Shown one piece after another: positions 24,605-36,103 of a stretch of 64,000 nucleotides of DNA. Positions within the stretch are counted from its first letter, which is position 1, and the number at the start of each line of letters is the position of its first letter. The position numbers were made by a program, and so were the translations under genes. The notes beneath the pieces are model-generated. The model searched no databases and was not told where the DNA came from. It was given only the letters and a program-made list of their open reading frames with translations. The stretch is from contig NC_051434.1 of assembly GCF_001649575.2 (NCBI RefSeq), forward strand, positions 20,020,732-20,084,731, given 5' to 3'. Source of the stretch: Kryptolebias marmoratus. Lineage: Eukaryota > Chordata > Actinopteri > Cyprinodontiformes > Rivulidae.

Positions 24605-25504
24605 GCGGCTTCAGCTGAACTGGTTGCTGCCTATTAACCCATCGTTTCTGCTGCTGATGCTGCCTGATGGATGACTTTCACAAATGAAATATGAAAATGT
24701 TGGTTTAAAAACAGCTGAGCCCGTGTGACTCCATTAACGGTACTTTTCCTGTCTGAAGTCTGCGGAGGTATCCGCTAACTTACTGCCACATAAATCAGCA
24801 ACACACTAATAGATTCTTCACACACACATATACACACATTTGCTTTCTGCCTCATGTAACGTCTGTCACTATATGCCTATTTAAACGTTTGCTAAGACGT
24901 TGGCTGCACTTTCTTCTTTAATGTTTTTTTATATATATTTTTTTTTCACCTCTTCATGTGAAGTCAGAGGCACCAAAGTAGGAAATGAAACAGTAGATTT
25001 TGTCGATATAACTCTGAAACCGACCCGATCCACGGCCTTTAAAACACAGAAACCTGTACCTGACACTACTGACATGGAAGAATTCATTATAAAGCTGTTC
25101 ACGTGTGTTCCTCTCACTTTGAATATTCAATGTGACTTGATTTGTAATGTTGGTAATATAAGATTCCAGTTTAAAATGGTGAATATTTTTTTATGTTAAT
25201 TGAAGAATGAGGGTAGAGTTTAATATTCCAGTTTAATGTTTTTTAAAGACGCAGATAAAAAACGTCAACGTTGTCGGTCAGAGCTGTTGATGGCCATCCT
25301 GTCTGCTGCTCCGACGGTCTCTTTTATCAGAGAGATTTAGTTTTTTTCTACGAGCAGGCATCATGGCTAACAGGTGCTGGATCACTGATGCCTGTGGCGT
25401 CCTGGACTTGGTAAGAAGCACAGCGGACACACGCATATCTGCCGTTCCTTCCCGTTGCTGTGCCTGTAACCCGCCGCCTCCACGTCAAACACTTGTTCTG
25501 GCTG

Positions 25505-25510
25505 AATAAA
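25505..25510 (+). terminator. Candidate polyadenylation signal
   Basis: AATAAA on the plus strand, 3.8 kb after the C6orf47 stop. It could end a spliced or long C6orf47 3' UTR; I see no direct link. Confidence 0.2.
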
Positions 25511-25924
25511 AGCAGATGTTTTATTGGATCGTCTCCTGTCTTGTCCACTTGTCCTGTTTGCCTACAGCAGTCCCGCTCAGAGTCGCAGCGAGCGAAATGT
25601 GGAAAGGAAACGTTTAACGGGTTGCAAAGGTATTCGAAGCAACATCTTAGGACGTCAGCCAGGAAGTTAAAGTTTGGACACAGATATGTCTTCAATATTT
25701 CTCTCAGCAGATGGCCTAATTAATTACAAAATGGCTTAAAGCCCTGATCTCAGCCCAGTAAAAATTTTGTGGGCAGAGCTGAGCTGATAAGGTGTGTGAG
25801 AGCAAGGAGGCCTACAAACCTGACAGTGTATGTAAACATGTGGTTCCAGCTGTGTTGATCATGTTTCTAACACCCTGCCAAAGATTTACGCAACTGAGTT
25901 GTACACACTGATCAGCTCAATTTT

Positions 25925-26065
25925 AAAATAAGCAAAACGTTAGTTAAAAGTAACAAAACCACTAAAATACAAAAGTATCAAAATGCTAGGTGTGAGCAAA
26001 ACACCAGGCTAGCTAAAAGCTAAAAGTAACAAAAATGGCTAGCTAGGAACTTAAAAGTAGCAAAA
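25925..26065. repeat. Degenerate AGCTAAAAG minisatellite, locus 2
   Basis: Units such as GCTAGCTAAAAGCTAAAAGT and AGTAACAAAAATGGCTAG. Short and irregular. Confidence 0.55.
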
Positions 26066-28039
26066 AGCTAGTGCATGTTTTGAAGTCACATTAGCTGATA
26101 TAAGCAGCGTGTTCTTGAAATAAAATGTTGTGAAATAAACACATTGTGGTTTGTCATTTTAATCACAGTTCAAAACTTTATTTCACATTATTTTTGCTTT
26201 ATTATGCTAACAGTATATACAGAAAGAACAATGTACATATGTAACAATGTCAGAGTGTGAACACGGAGCATGAGGAGGCGTCAGAAAGGAGTAAACCAAA
26301 GTACAGGCAGATATCAGCGATGAAGACGATCTGGTCCAAACAGAGACATTCTGACCTTTGACCTCTGCCCTGAGCGATCCGATTCCATGAGAACACTCTG
26401 CAATCATCGAACTCAACCAATAAAAACTCTGCGGGGAAACAGCACTGAAAGCACAAACACTAGTTGAAATTAACCAGCTGTGTGAGCGCGTAATTAAATA
26501 ATTAGAACAAACATTTTTTCATTCAGCCACACTCGGGTCAATTAACGTCACTCGTACAATACGTAATCCCAACAAAAAAAAAAACAATGTTCCCCAAAAA
26601 CTAAATTATGCTAAAACACAGCCATTTTGTTGGATTGTTAAGTAGATTAAGTTTAATAAAAGAAAAGTTTAAATAACGAGCAATCAAGGTGTACAACAAA
26701 AAGACAGCCCACTAGTAGTTAGCCTTATTTAACATATAGGAAAAAAAAAACACTTAAACATTCACTCTATTTATTTCTGATGGATTACACTAACAAATGT
26801 CGTCATTAATAGAGCATCGGCCTTGATTGGAGTAAGAAGACGATTACTGGCACCTGAGCGAGGCTGCTGGAACTGTGGGCGCTGGAGGTGCCATAGCAAC
26901 GCCTTGTGGATGGCAAGAAATGTGTCCAACATAAAGAAATGAATGAGTAAAAAAATGATCAAAAATCCATTAATGATATTAATCCACTATTTTCTATGGT
27001 AATGACTTAAGAATGGGGAAAATGAAGTTCCTGTTTGGTGTCTACAACACGTTTTCACGGCCATGCACTCAAAAAAAAAAAAAATTTAATGTGAACCTTG
27101 ACACTAATAATTTAGAGCAAAATGATGCAAAAGTCAAAGATTATAAACAGTACCTGAACGTTAAATACAAATATACAAAAGAGAAAATAAAATCCTCTCC
27201 TGCAACTCTCTGAAAACGGCGAAAATAACAGGCGCTTTAAGTTAACGAACAAGGAAAGAGTGCAGAAATCAGATTGTCATCAGTTTACACAAGTTCAGTA
27301 GTTCAGGTTAACCGGCCAATAAAACATGGAGGACTTTTTTTGTGCCTTCAGGTTAAGCTGGACAATCAACACTGTGCCATACGTGTTTAACTCGGCCTGT
27401 TTGCCACAAAGTATGGCAACCTTTCGCTAAATAATCAATCACTTTTCTATCTCTGTTTACCATTTTAGATGGCAATCACTGCGGTTCTCCTGGTCATAAC
27501 ACTGATAATTCTAAATCCTTAAAAGGTTTTGGTTGACCTAACATTTAATGGTCAGCGTGGATATGTATTGCAGAAATATTAAGAGTTAAAATCAAGGAAG
27601 TCTTACTTGGAGAAACTCACATTTTAGAATAGGAAAACAAAAAGAAATATGCTTTGTAAAATTGGTTTACCACAGCTGCAAACAAGTTCAAAACTGAAGG
27701 CGTTAAAACCATTTTTAAAAGCTCATTATCTACAATTACGTTGTTTTTAGTCATACGTTTTACTGTAGATTTTAAAAAAAGTGGTTTGCCAGATTGTCCT
27801 CTTATTTTTACAAGGAGAGTTTGTAAGTTTTCCACAGAGCCCTTTTGGACCTGCGTTACTCATCAATAATGAGCTCAAACGTTATCTTATCGAATGTACA
27901 AATGTTGTAGAGAAGCATGTGCTGTCACTGGACGTCTCTTTTTATGAGAACAAATGTTAGAAATATTAAACATTCATTTTATGTAATATAAAAAAAATAA
28001 CACCCAGCTTGCCCTTTTAGTTCCACATGGGCAGTTCCA

Positions 28040-29030
28040 CTTTCACTTCAAGCTCAGGTCCTCTACCAGAGGCCTGGGAGCTTCAGGGTCCTCTTCAGTA
28101 TCTTAGCTGTTCCTAGGACTGTCCTCTTCTGGACAGAGATCTCTGAGGTTGTTCCTGGGGTCTGTTGGAGCCACTCTTCCAGTTTGGGGGTCACAGCAGC
28201 GAGTGCTCCGATGACCTCTGGTACCACTGAGGCCTCGACTCTCCACAGCTTCTCTATTTCCTCTTTCAGCCCTTGGTGTTTCTCCAGCTTCTCGTGCTCC
28301 TTCTTCCTGATGTTACAGTCTCCTGGGACTGCTACATCTATCACCACAATGTCCGGTTGGTTCGCCATCACCTGTTTGTCAGTCTGGATCTGGAAGTCCC
28401 ACAGCATCTTAGCCCTGCCATTCTCCACCACCTTAGGTGGAGTTTCCCACTTTGACTGTGGGACTTTCAGTCCATACTTGATACAGATGTTCCTGTACAC
28501 TATTCCAGCTCCTTATTTATGTTGTTATTTGTACACTTTGTCCACCTGCTGTTTTGTGCTGGACTGTCTCAGAGGCATCTTGGGTCCTGCCTGGCATGAT
28601 AGACCCCGGCCTCTATTGCTCTTGTGCTGCCGTGATTAGTGCCTCTGTGCTGTCATTCACTCCAGTCCTCTTGACCTTCTGGTAGGATTTGTTGATATCA
28701 GCCACCTGCTCAATCTGCTGGCGGTACATGCTGTGCAGGGGCTTATCTTTCCATGATGGTTCCTATTGTTCCTTCTCCTCAACGATGTGTTTCTGCTGCC
28801 TAAGACATTCACTTAGCAGTTCATCATTGAGGCTTCCTTCTTGCTGTACTCCAGGATCTTGGTTGTTTCATCCTGTATAATGGCTCTGATGCTCACTAGT
28901 CCTCTGCCTCCCTCCTTTCTCTTATAGGACAGTCTCAGGGTGTTGGACTTAAAGTGAAACTTGATGTCAGTGGCTTCTATCTCCTCTTTTGGCCAGGTTA
29001 TTCTACCAGCAGGGTATCTAACATATATAT
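28040..29030 (-). mobile_element. Rex6/Dong-like (R4 clade) LINE, 5'-truncated
   Basis: An intact 145-codon minus-strand frame (28500-28063) contains QPDIVVIDVAVPGD, the PD...D core of the restriction-like endonuclease of R2/R4-type LINEs, then NIRKKEHEKLEKHQGLKEE and ends RTLKLPGLW. Frameshifted upstream RT sequence continues to about 29030 and matches the 16066-16480 copy. Confidence 0.8.
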
Positions 29031-30015
29031 AAATATATATGGGGTATGCTGCTGTTGAAATCTAAAACAGTAAACAGACAGGAGTGTGACTTGATTATAT
29101 AATAAAACAGCCTGCCATACTTGAGCAACCAGTTGACACACTGTTTGCTCAACTGAAGACACATGCATCGGTCTCACTGCAGGCTCAACTTGATGGCACA
29201 AAAAAAAGCCCTCCACAATCAATCTGTTCATTAAAAAATTAACCCAATCGTTGAGTCGCAGTTAAAGCTCTGATTTGTGACACGAGCAGGTTTCATCTGA
29301 CATTCTGTTATGTTTCACTCTCCATTTTAAAGGGTTCTCTTGATCCGTGCAGGTCAGCAGTAATTAAAACAGTGTTCCTACATGTTCTCTGGTCGAAAAT
29401 CCTAGACTTTTTAAAAGTCAAATGTAATTTTTTTTGTTCAATTCAGACATCAAAAGGTCTGTAAATTCACTATAATTTACTGTCTTTGTACAGAAATGCT
29501 ATTTCATTATCTATATGTCGATGTAAAACTAGGGAAAAAAAGGTTTTTCTCAAGAGTTTTATTATTGGTTTTACATTACATAATGTGAGCATAAACATTT
29601 ACCTACTACTGTAAGAGGCGTTTCCCTTTTTTTTTTTTAAATGCTGCTTTTTAATTTTACCTTTAAAGACATTTCATGCAATGTTTTTGCCAAAACAAAA
29701 CATTTTTCATTAATCTCTGTCACATTCAATGTGACAAAATCCCTGCTTGCTTGAGCGGTTTCCATTTCCTTGTTTTTGTTCTTCTAAGAAAATGCAATGT
29801 AGTGCGAAGGTTTTTGTTTTTTTTCCATTTTCTGCTTTTTTTTTACACGTGTCCAGATCTGGAAAATGCTTCAAGTTTCAGACTTTTTGTCGGAGGTCTC
29901 TAGATCCTGAACATCTGATCTATTCTATGCTAATTAAGACAGACGTATGTGAAGGTTAGGGCCAAAAAGGTTTTTAGTTTTTTTTTGTAATACTGAATAT
30001 TTAGCTCGCTCACAG

Positions 30016-30486
30016 GGGTCTGCAACCTTTACAGTCTAAAGAGCCGTTCCTGCCACTTCTCTCCGGAGCAACAAAAAGCTTGAAATAAAGATAACACAAC
30101 TCTATGTGTTGTTTAAACTGTAATTTGTGACCATATGAGCTTAAAGATCTGTATTAAACTGTTGAAAGTTATTGGTGTTTTCACATATTAGAACAAAAAG
30201 GTGAAACTCTTAAAAAATCTAAACACTGAATTACGCAGGCTTGTGTGAAGCTTATCTATATTTAAGGAAGATTATAATAAGTATTCCTCTTTAAAGTAAA
30301 AAAAAAACAGGCCAATTAGTTGGATATTGCTAATTTTATAAAAGCATTAATTAATGTTATCAAAACTGACTCGCCGCCATACATCTCTAATGTTTTCCTG
30401 TCGTGGTTATAAATTTAAATATTACTTGTTTTGGACATAACTCCAGCTGCTGCGAAGGGACTACAGAGCCACAGGTTGCAGACCCC
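30016..30486. mobile_element. hAT-like MITE
   Basis: Ends AGGGGTCTGCAACCTTTA and ACAGGTTGCAGACCCCCCT are inverted copies, with TAAAGAGCCGTTCCTG just inside, as in a very common vertebrate hAT MITE. No coding capacity. Confidence 0.7.
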
Positions 30487-31828
30487 CCTCCCACCCCCTC
30501 TCCCCCAGTGCAGAAGCTTAAATGGGTGTATATGTAGAGGTCGAAGGTCAGTGCTCCTCACCCCACAGCATCCTGAGACCAAACCTGCTCATCATTCAAA
30601 CTGTACAGAGGGAAGGGCGCTTGTTTATAAGAAACGAGTGTTTGTGTGAACTTAAAGTGCTTTTAGAACTTTAAACAATACTAGCCCGTTCAGTTTTTAA
30701 CAGTAATTGTTACTTGCCACACTGTGTTGACGTCATTCAGAAAAAACCTCTAGACGTTAGAGTTCAATCTGCGTGTCGTCTTAAAACTCTTCACTCTGAT
30801 CCTCCCAAAACTATAACTGCAACATCACAGCCCCTCTCTGGCTCGCCACACGGGGGAAAACTCGGAGAGCCTCCGCGCCAGCACATGAACAATTCGCCAA
30901 GAGAAAGTCATCAGTGATGTATTCTGTGTGTCTGTGTTACGTACAGTTAACTGCCCGTTTACCTCCGCCGCCACTCGCTCCAAGGGCACCAGTCAGAAAG
31001 CCTGACAAGCTGCTGAAGAGAGCGCAGCAGGACCCGGACCGAACGGCGCTCATCCGCTCGAAATCGGTGCGATTTTACGTTCCAGCTAATTTGCGACGAA
31101 TCAGGCATGCCCATTCACTGCTGGCGAGCTTTTCAGGCTCGCTCTGAATTGATCGGCGCTCGTTTCTCCAGCACTGAATCCCGTCGTTGTTAAAGTTAGA
31201 TGGATCTGATCAGCGAATGTTTGCCACTTTTTGAATAATCAGCTCTGAGCCATGCCTGCAGCTGCTACAACCTGCCCACAGCCGTGCAGTTTGGTATGGT
31301 TTTAGATTTATTTAAATGTTGTTAAATATGTGTTTATTTATGTTGAGCTATGTTATATTTATATTTATTGCGGAAAACACATATGAACCAAAACTAAAGG
31401 AGGTGTATAATGAATTCTAAAGATCAGCATCAGCTGCTGACAAAATTCTGCTGCTCAGAGGGGTGTAACTCAGAGCAGAAATATAAATGGGCTGAGAGGA
31501 TTTTACTATTATATTACTGCCTCTTTCTGTCTGCAACCCATTATATCATTTAAGGCTCTTAAAACTAAAGGTATTTCTATTATCCAAACCAAACTACTCA
31601 TCCATCACTTAAAAAACTGAGAAGGAAAATCAATGAGAGCAGAAGTGATATGATTGTTAGAAACGTCTCCTGAATCCACTTTAAAGGTACTCATTGTAAA
31701 GACATAAAGACTGATTAGAAAAATAGGATTTTCTTCTCATATTAGTGGTTGATGTGTTTCTAAATTCAAAATTTGTGACCAAATGAGAATTACCACATGC
31801 GTTCGTTTACCTACAGAAACAGCCGAAT

Positions 31829-32535
31829 TATGGAGATAAATTAGTCTCAAAAGTATTCACACAAGCGATGCAATAAGATCCACAAGATTCACAAAGTCAA
31901 AGTTTTTCAAATGTACACATTTCAAGTAATATTGTACTCATTCAAATGGACAAAAACAAATGCACAAATCACGTGCTGCGTACGGATCAGCTTCCCTGTC
32001 CCTGTGACTTGAGACTTTCTTCATGCTCCAAGTTCACAAATGTAATGCTGCGTTCAAGGCTGGTAGAAAGTAGGGAAATCTCAGCTTTACTAGATTAACT
32101 GGGTTTTTGGAAACAACTTATTTCTGACTTGGCACAGTAGCTCATACCCCCTGTGTTAAAAACATAAACTCAACGGTACTGGAATCCAAAAATGTTCATT
32201 TTTTTGTCCACAAAATTAATATTTTTTGGGATTCTAGTACCGTCAGTGTAAGAGTGTTTTAATATAAGGGCTGTGAGCTTGTGTGCCAAGTCAGAAATAA
32301 GTTGTTTCCAATAACCCAGTAAAGCTAAGATGTCCCAGCTTTCAGCCTTGAACGCAGCATTACATTTGTGAACCTGGAGCATGAAGAAAGTCTCAAGTCA
32401 CAGGGACAGGGAAGCTGATCCGTGCGCAGCAGGTGATTTATGACAATTTGAATGTACATTTGTGAAACTGTTCATGAATTTGTGAATCTTTTTGTACGCT
32501 TGTGTAAATACTTTCTAGACTAATTTACCTCCATA
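31829..32535. mobile_element. 707-bp foldback (long-arm palindrome) element
   Basis: The left half (from TATGGAGATAAATTAGTCT) and right half (ending AGACTAATTTACCTCCATA) are inverted copies over almost the whole length. The inner arms are nearly identical: GGATCAGCTTCCCTGTCCCT, CTTGAGACTTTCTTCATGCT and ACAAATGTAATGCTGCGTTC each occur again in reverse complement. The loop near 32190 is short. No coding capacity. Confidence 0.85.
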
Positions 32536-32892
32536 GGAAATTGGGACAACAATGGAACATGGAAGAGCCTTTCAGGAACAAGAAGTCCAACGGGTCTGAT
32601 ATACTGGAATATATTTACAGATTTGTTGAGTAGAGTATGCAGATAGGTGTTTAAGACAATCTAAATTGAAGTATACTTGAAAACCAGTGGTATTTCACCT
32701 GTTTTTCTTTTCTTTTTTTTTTTTCAGGAAAATGTAACCAATGAGTTAAATTTGTCCAGGTCCGCTTTGAAATGCTGCTCAGTGCTTTGTTTACAGCGAG
32801 TGTGGACCCGCAGAACTGCAAAGCAATATATCTGGAAAACTACCAGAGTCAACTCTTTCAAACAGCAATATTTGATATAGTTCAAGAAAACC

Positions 32893-32898
32893 TTTATT
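32893..32898 (-). terminator. Candidate ppp1r11 polyadenylation signal
   Basis: AATAAA on the minus strand, about 640 bp past the ppp1r11 stop codon at 33533. It is the first well-placed signal; an A-rich stretch at 33250-33280 also contains AATAAA-like words. Confidence 0.4.
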
Positions 32899-33532
32899 TA
32901 GGTTTGATTTCATAGTTTGCAATGAGTACCTTTAAGAACTTTTGTAAATATATTAAAAATTAACTGATTGTTTTGTTTGTTTTCCAACATTTTATGGGCA
33001 AAAAAAGAAGATTTGGGAAGCTAACAAGTCATCAGCCACCCCACTTCAGTTTCACGTAGCTTAAAAGAGAGCAGGCTAAACCAGTGTTTCCTGTGATGGA
33101 TGACAGTAAAACCCCAGTAACAAAAAGGACTAATACCAACAGCTTCTATCAGACTACCAGCCGATGACAACCACGACTTCTGAAAATGCTCTGTATGGAT
33201 CTAAAGCATCCTGTGTGTGATTTGCTGTAAAAGAGCCAAAACATGCAGAAACACTAAAAAAAATAAAAATAAAAAATGGCACAATTAACTCCTATCATCT
33301 TTGTGGTTGAAAATGAGCTGTCAGTTCAAGTTAGTAAGCTGCTTGGAGGAGAGCAGGCTGTGAGATGATTTTAATGGGATATTACACAGAGAGGGGCTGA
33401 AACTTCCCCAGCAGCTGGAACTTTCTGACATCAGGCTTTGTCTGTAGCTTTCTGAGGGAACTATCATTGGAATACGTCACTGATGTGGCAACGAACCCCC
33501 CACCCCATCAGACCCCCGAGCGATCCTGCTTG

Positions 33533-35185
33533 TTAGTGGGCGTGTGACCCTCCAGAGTTCGGGGGCGGCGCGGTTCCTCCGTCGGGCCTCTGTCCGTGGC
33601 CTCTCCTGCCGTGGCCCAAGATGCAGTTGGCACTCCCACACCCTTCGTCGTCGTCGTCTCCTTCGCTTTCGGAGGACGACTCGCCGAACTGTCGGGGCTT
33701 CTCGTAAATACAGCAGCCTGCAACACAACACGCGGCGTCAGGACAGGCCCAGACTCACAACCTGCTCCTCATCGTCACCTGACACATCCAGAAGGAACTA
33801 AACCAAGGGGATAATTTCTTTCTTCACTGAAACAACTGTGATGAGTATCAGTACATGAAACAAAGCAGAGACAGCTCTTTGAGGCATTTCTGGCTAGGAA
33901 TAGAATCGAAAAAGCGCGAGTTAAAATTAGCTCCTCAGAAGCTTTTTCATCAGCAGAAGAAATGGAAGAGCTCTGGGTTTAGGCAGTAGGCTTCAAGGCA
34001 CACATGTATGCTTATTAATACAACATAAGAGTTACTTATATGCTTAACATTACCTGTTTATTTCTTTAAGGAATCTTTGGTCAGAAATATTATTTAAAAT
34101 GAGAACATTTCTGAAGAAACGTTATAGGGTGCCAATGCAGCTTCTGCCCAAAATTACAGCTTAATTGTGTAGGAATCTAAACAAGAAAAAAATGTCCACA
34201 TTTTGACGTAAAAACTGTATAAGAAGCGTTAGGGGAACTAAGATTAAAAACAAATGTTAAAGCTGCTGCCAGTGGTTCTTTATGGTTACCATGGTAACCA
34301 CACAGCTGTGTCTGTTACTCCCTGACTGCCAAGTTAATCAGAGACAGACAAAAAGGCCTCAAACAAACAATCCGTGTGTGAAAACTAGAAGTCAGATCTT
34401 AAACATTCTTGAACAGAGAGAGGCAGAAGGCTCTGACGGTCACACGTAAATTTTTATGTTTCTATAATGTTTTATGTAGAAAACATGACCAGTTAAAAAG
34501 AGCCTTCATTTCAGATTTGTAGAAAATATATTCAGCTGAAATATAACAGAACCAGTGGAAGCTCGGCTGTTCACTCACTGGGTTCTGGGAAAATTAAGAT
34601 AAAACCACAAGTCCTACAGCAGAGAGAGACACACTGGGTGAAAGAAGACAAAAATCTCTACGATTTAATGTATAATTTATATTTGTACCAAAATGAGTTC
34701 TAGGAGGAAGAGTTTGTTTCAAGATTTGACATTTTTACACATTTCTAAACTTAGTGGGTGACATCAGCAAAATCCATAACTCATAAGACTAAACCTGTGA
34801 TTGTGTAAAAACTGTAAAAGATATGAAAATGCCAGTTCAGACAAGTAAAGTCCAACTTTCTGTGCCCTGTTTGAACTTTGAATGATGTTTCTACACTGAA
34901 GTATGACTGAGCTACAGAGCTCAGGATTGTGCAAAATGTTCACGCCGCTGAATCCTGCACAGTCCTGGTCTCAGTAAGAGCACAACCACCTCGAACGTCT
35001 TATATTTCTAGCTTTAAAGGTCCTGGGCAGTAAATCTAACTCGGCCCTGATGAGGTCCTAACGTTGTCAAGTTTACGACGCCGTACATTTGGCCTCCCAA
35101 ATAATTAATTAATGACCTTAAGATGCTTGCTTTAACAACTACCTTATAGATAAAACTGAATTCCTTCTATATATCTATGTAGATA

Positions 35186-35273
<88 letters not shown>

Positions 35274-36050
35274 TATATGCATGTATGAATGAATAGATGA
35301 ATGGATGTAATAATCTGTTAATAAATAGATGTTCTCATGTTTCACCAAAGTCCCATTGACCACCATTGTTTTTAGTTTCCTGCATGTTTTTGAGAATTTT
35401 GTGCATGCTGCATGGTGTACCATCTTTAGCTTGTCAGTACAGTTCAAATGACTCACTTCTAAAGTGGATTGTTGTCGTCCTCAAAACAGCCCAGATTGTC
35501 AAAATTATTTAGATATTCCTGCAAAAGCTATTATTTAAACATTTCTGTCCCGTTACATTTTGCATTATTTCAGCGGGATGCCCTGGAAGTGCTCCTTCGC
35601 TGCTGCAGTTATCATTTATACAACACCGTTCACACAAAGCGTTAAGATATTTTGAATATTGGAGCTGTCACAAGACTAGCCATTAGCTCATCAGTCCTGT
35701 CAGATTAAACTATTTCTCCAAACTGAGGCGGCTCAAGAAGCTGTCTGCAACAGGTAAGATATTAATTTTAACTTTTACACAGAAACCCACTGTTCCTTTA
35801 ATGTTGCTGTGGATGAGGTTAAAAGAAAACAAAACCTTTCTTCAGCTGGAGTTTGTTTGTTTTTTAATTCTTAAACCATTTTCACCCTAAAAGGTTCTGC
35901 AGAGACATGCATGCTGTAAACATGAATGTCTGGATTCATTTTGTTTTTAAAATGTCCCAAATGATAAAACTTTGACTCCTGTTTTCTCTTTTGTGTGATT
36001 AGTTTATAAGCCAAACTGCTACCAAGTTCCTAACATTTCTGTGTGTGTGC

Positions 36051-36103
<53 letters not shown>

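Larger units (their letters stand above)
26165..31053 (-). other. Candidate unrecognised two-exon minus-strand transcript
   Basis: A CpG-rich block holds an ATG at 31053 and 91 bp of ORF (MSAVRSGSCCALF...) ending at a strong donor GAG|GTAAAC (exon end 30963). A good 3' exon lies at 26428-26165: acceptor TTCCCCGCAG, then two AATAAA signals (26203-26198 and 26182-26177). Joining the two keeps phase and gives about 90 codons with hydrophobic stretches in both halves, but I do not recognise the product, and a 4.5-kb intron with no middle exon is only a guess. It could equally be a lncRNA or two unrelated signals. Confidence 0.3.

Noticed and set aside
25361..25508. 48-codon frame MANRCWITDACGVLDL... 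with AATAAA at its end
   Set aside because: No homology recognised, no acceptor before it, and a GTAAGA donor inside the frame; kept only as a possible polyadenylation signal.
28184..28639. 151-codon plus-strand frame
   Set aside because: Antisense of the Rex6/Dong-like endonuclease frame, which has recognisable motifs on the other strand.
30914..31147. 77-codon plus-strand frame in a CpG block
   Set aside because: Arg- and Pro-rich as expected for any frame through a CpG island; the minus strand offers the ATG plus splice-donor arrangement instead.
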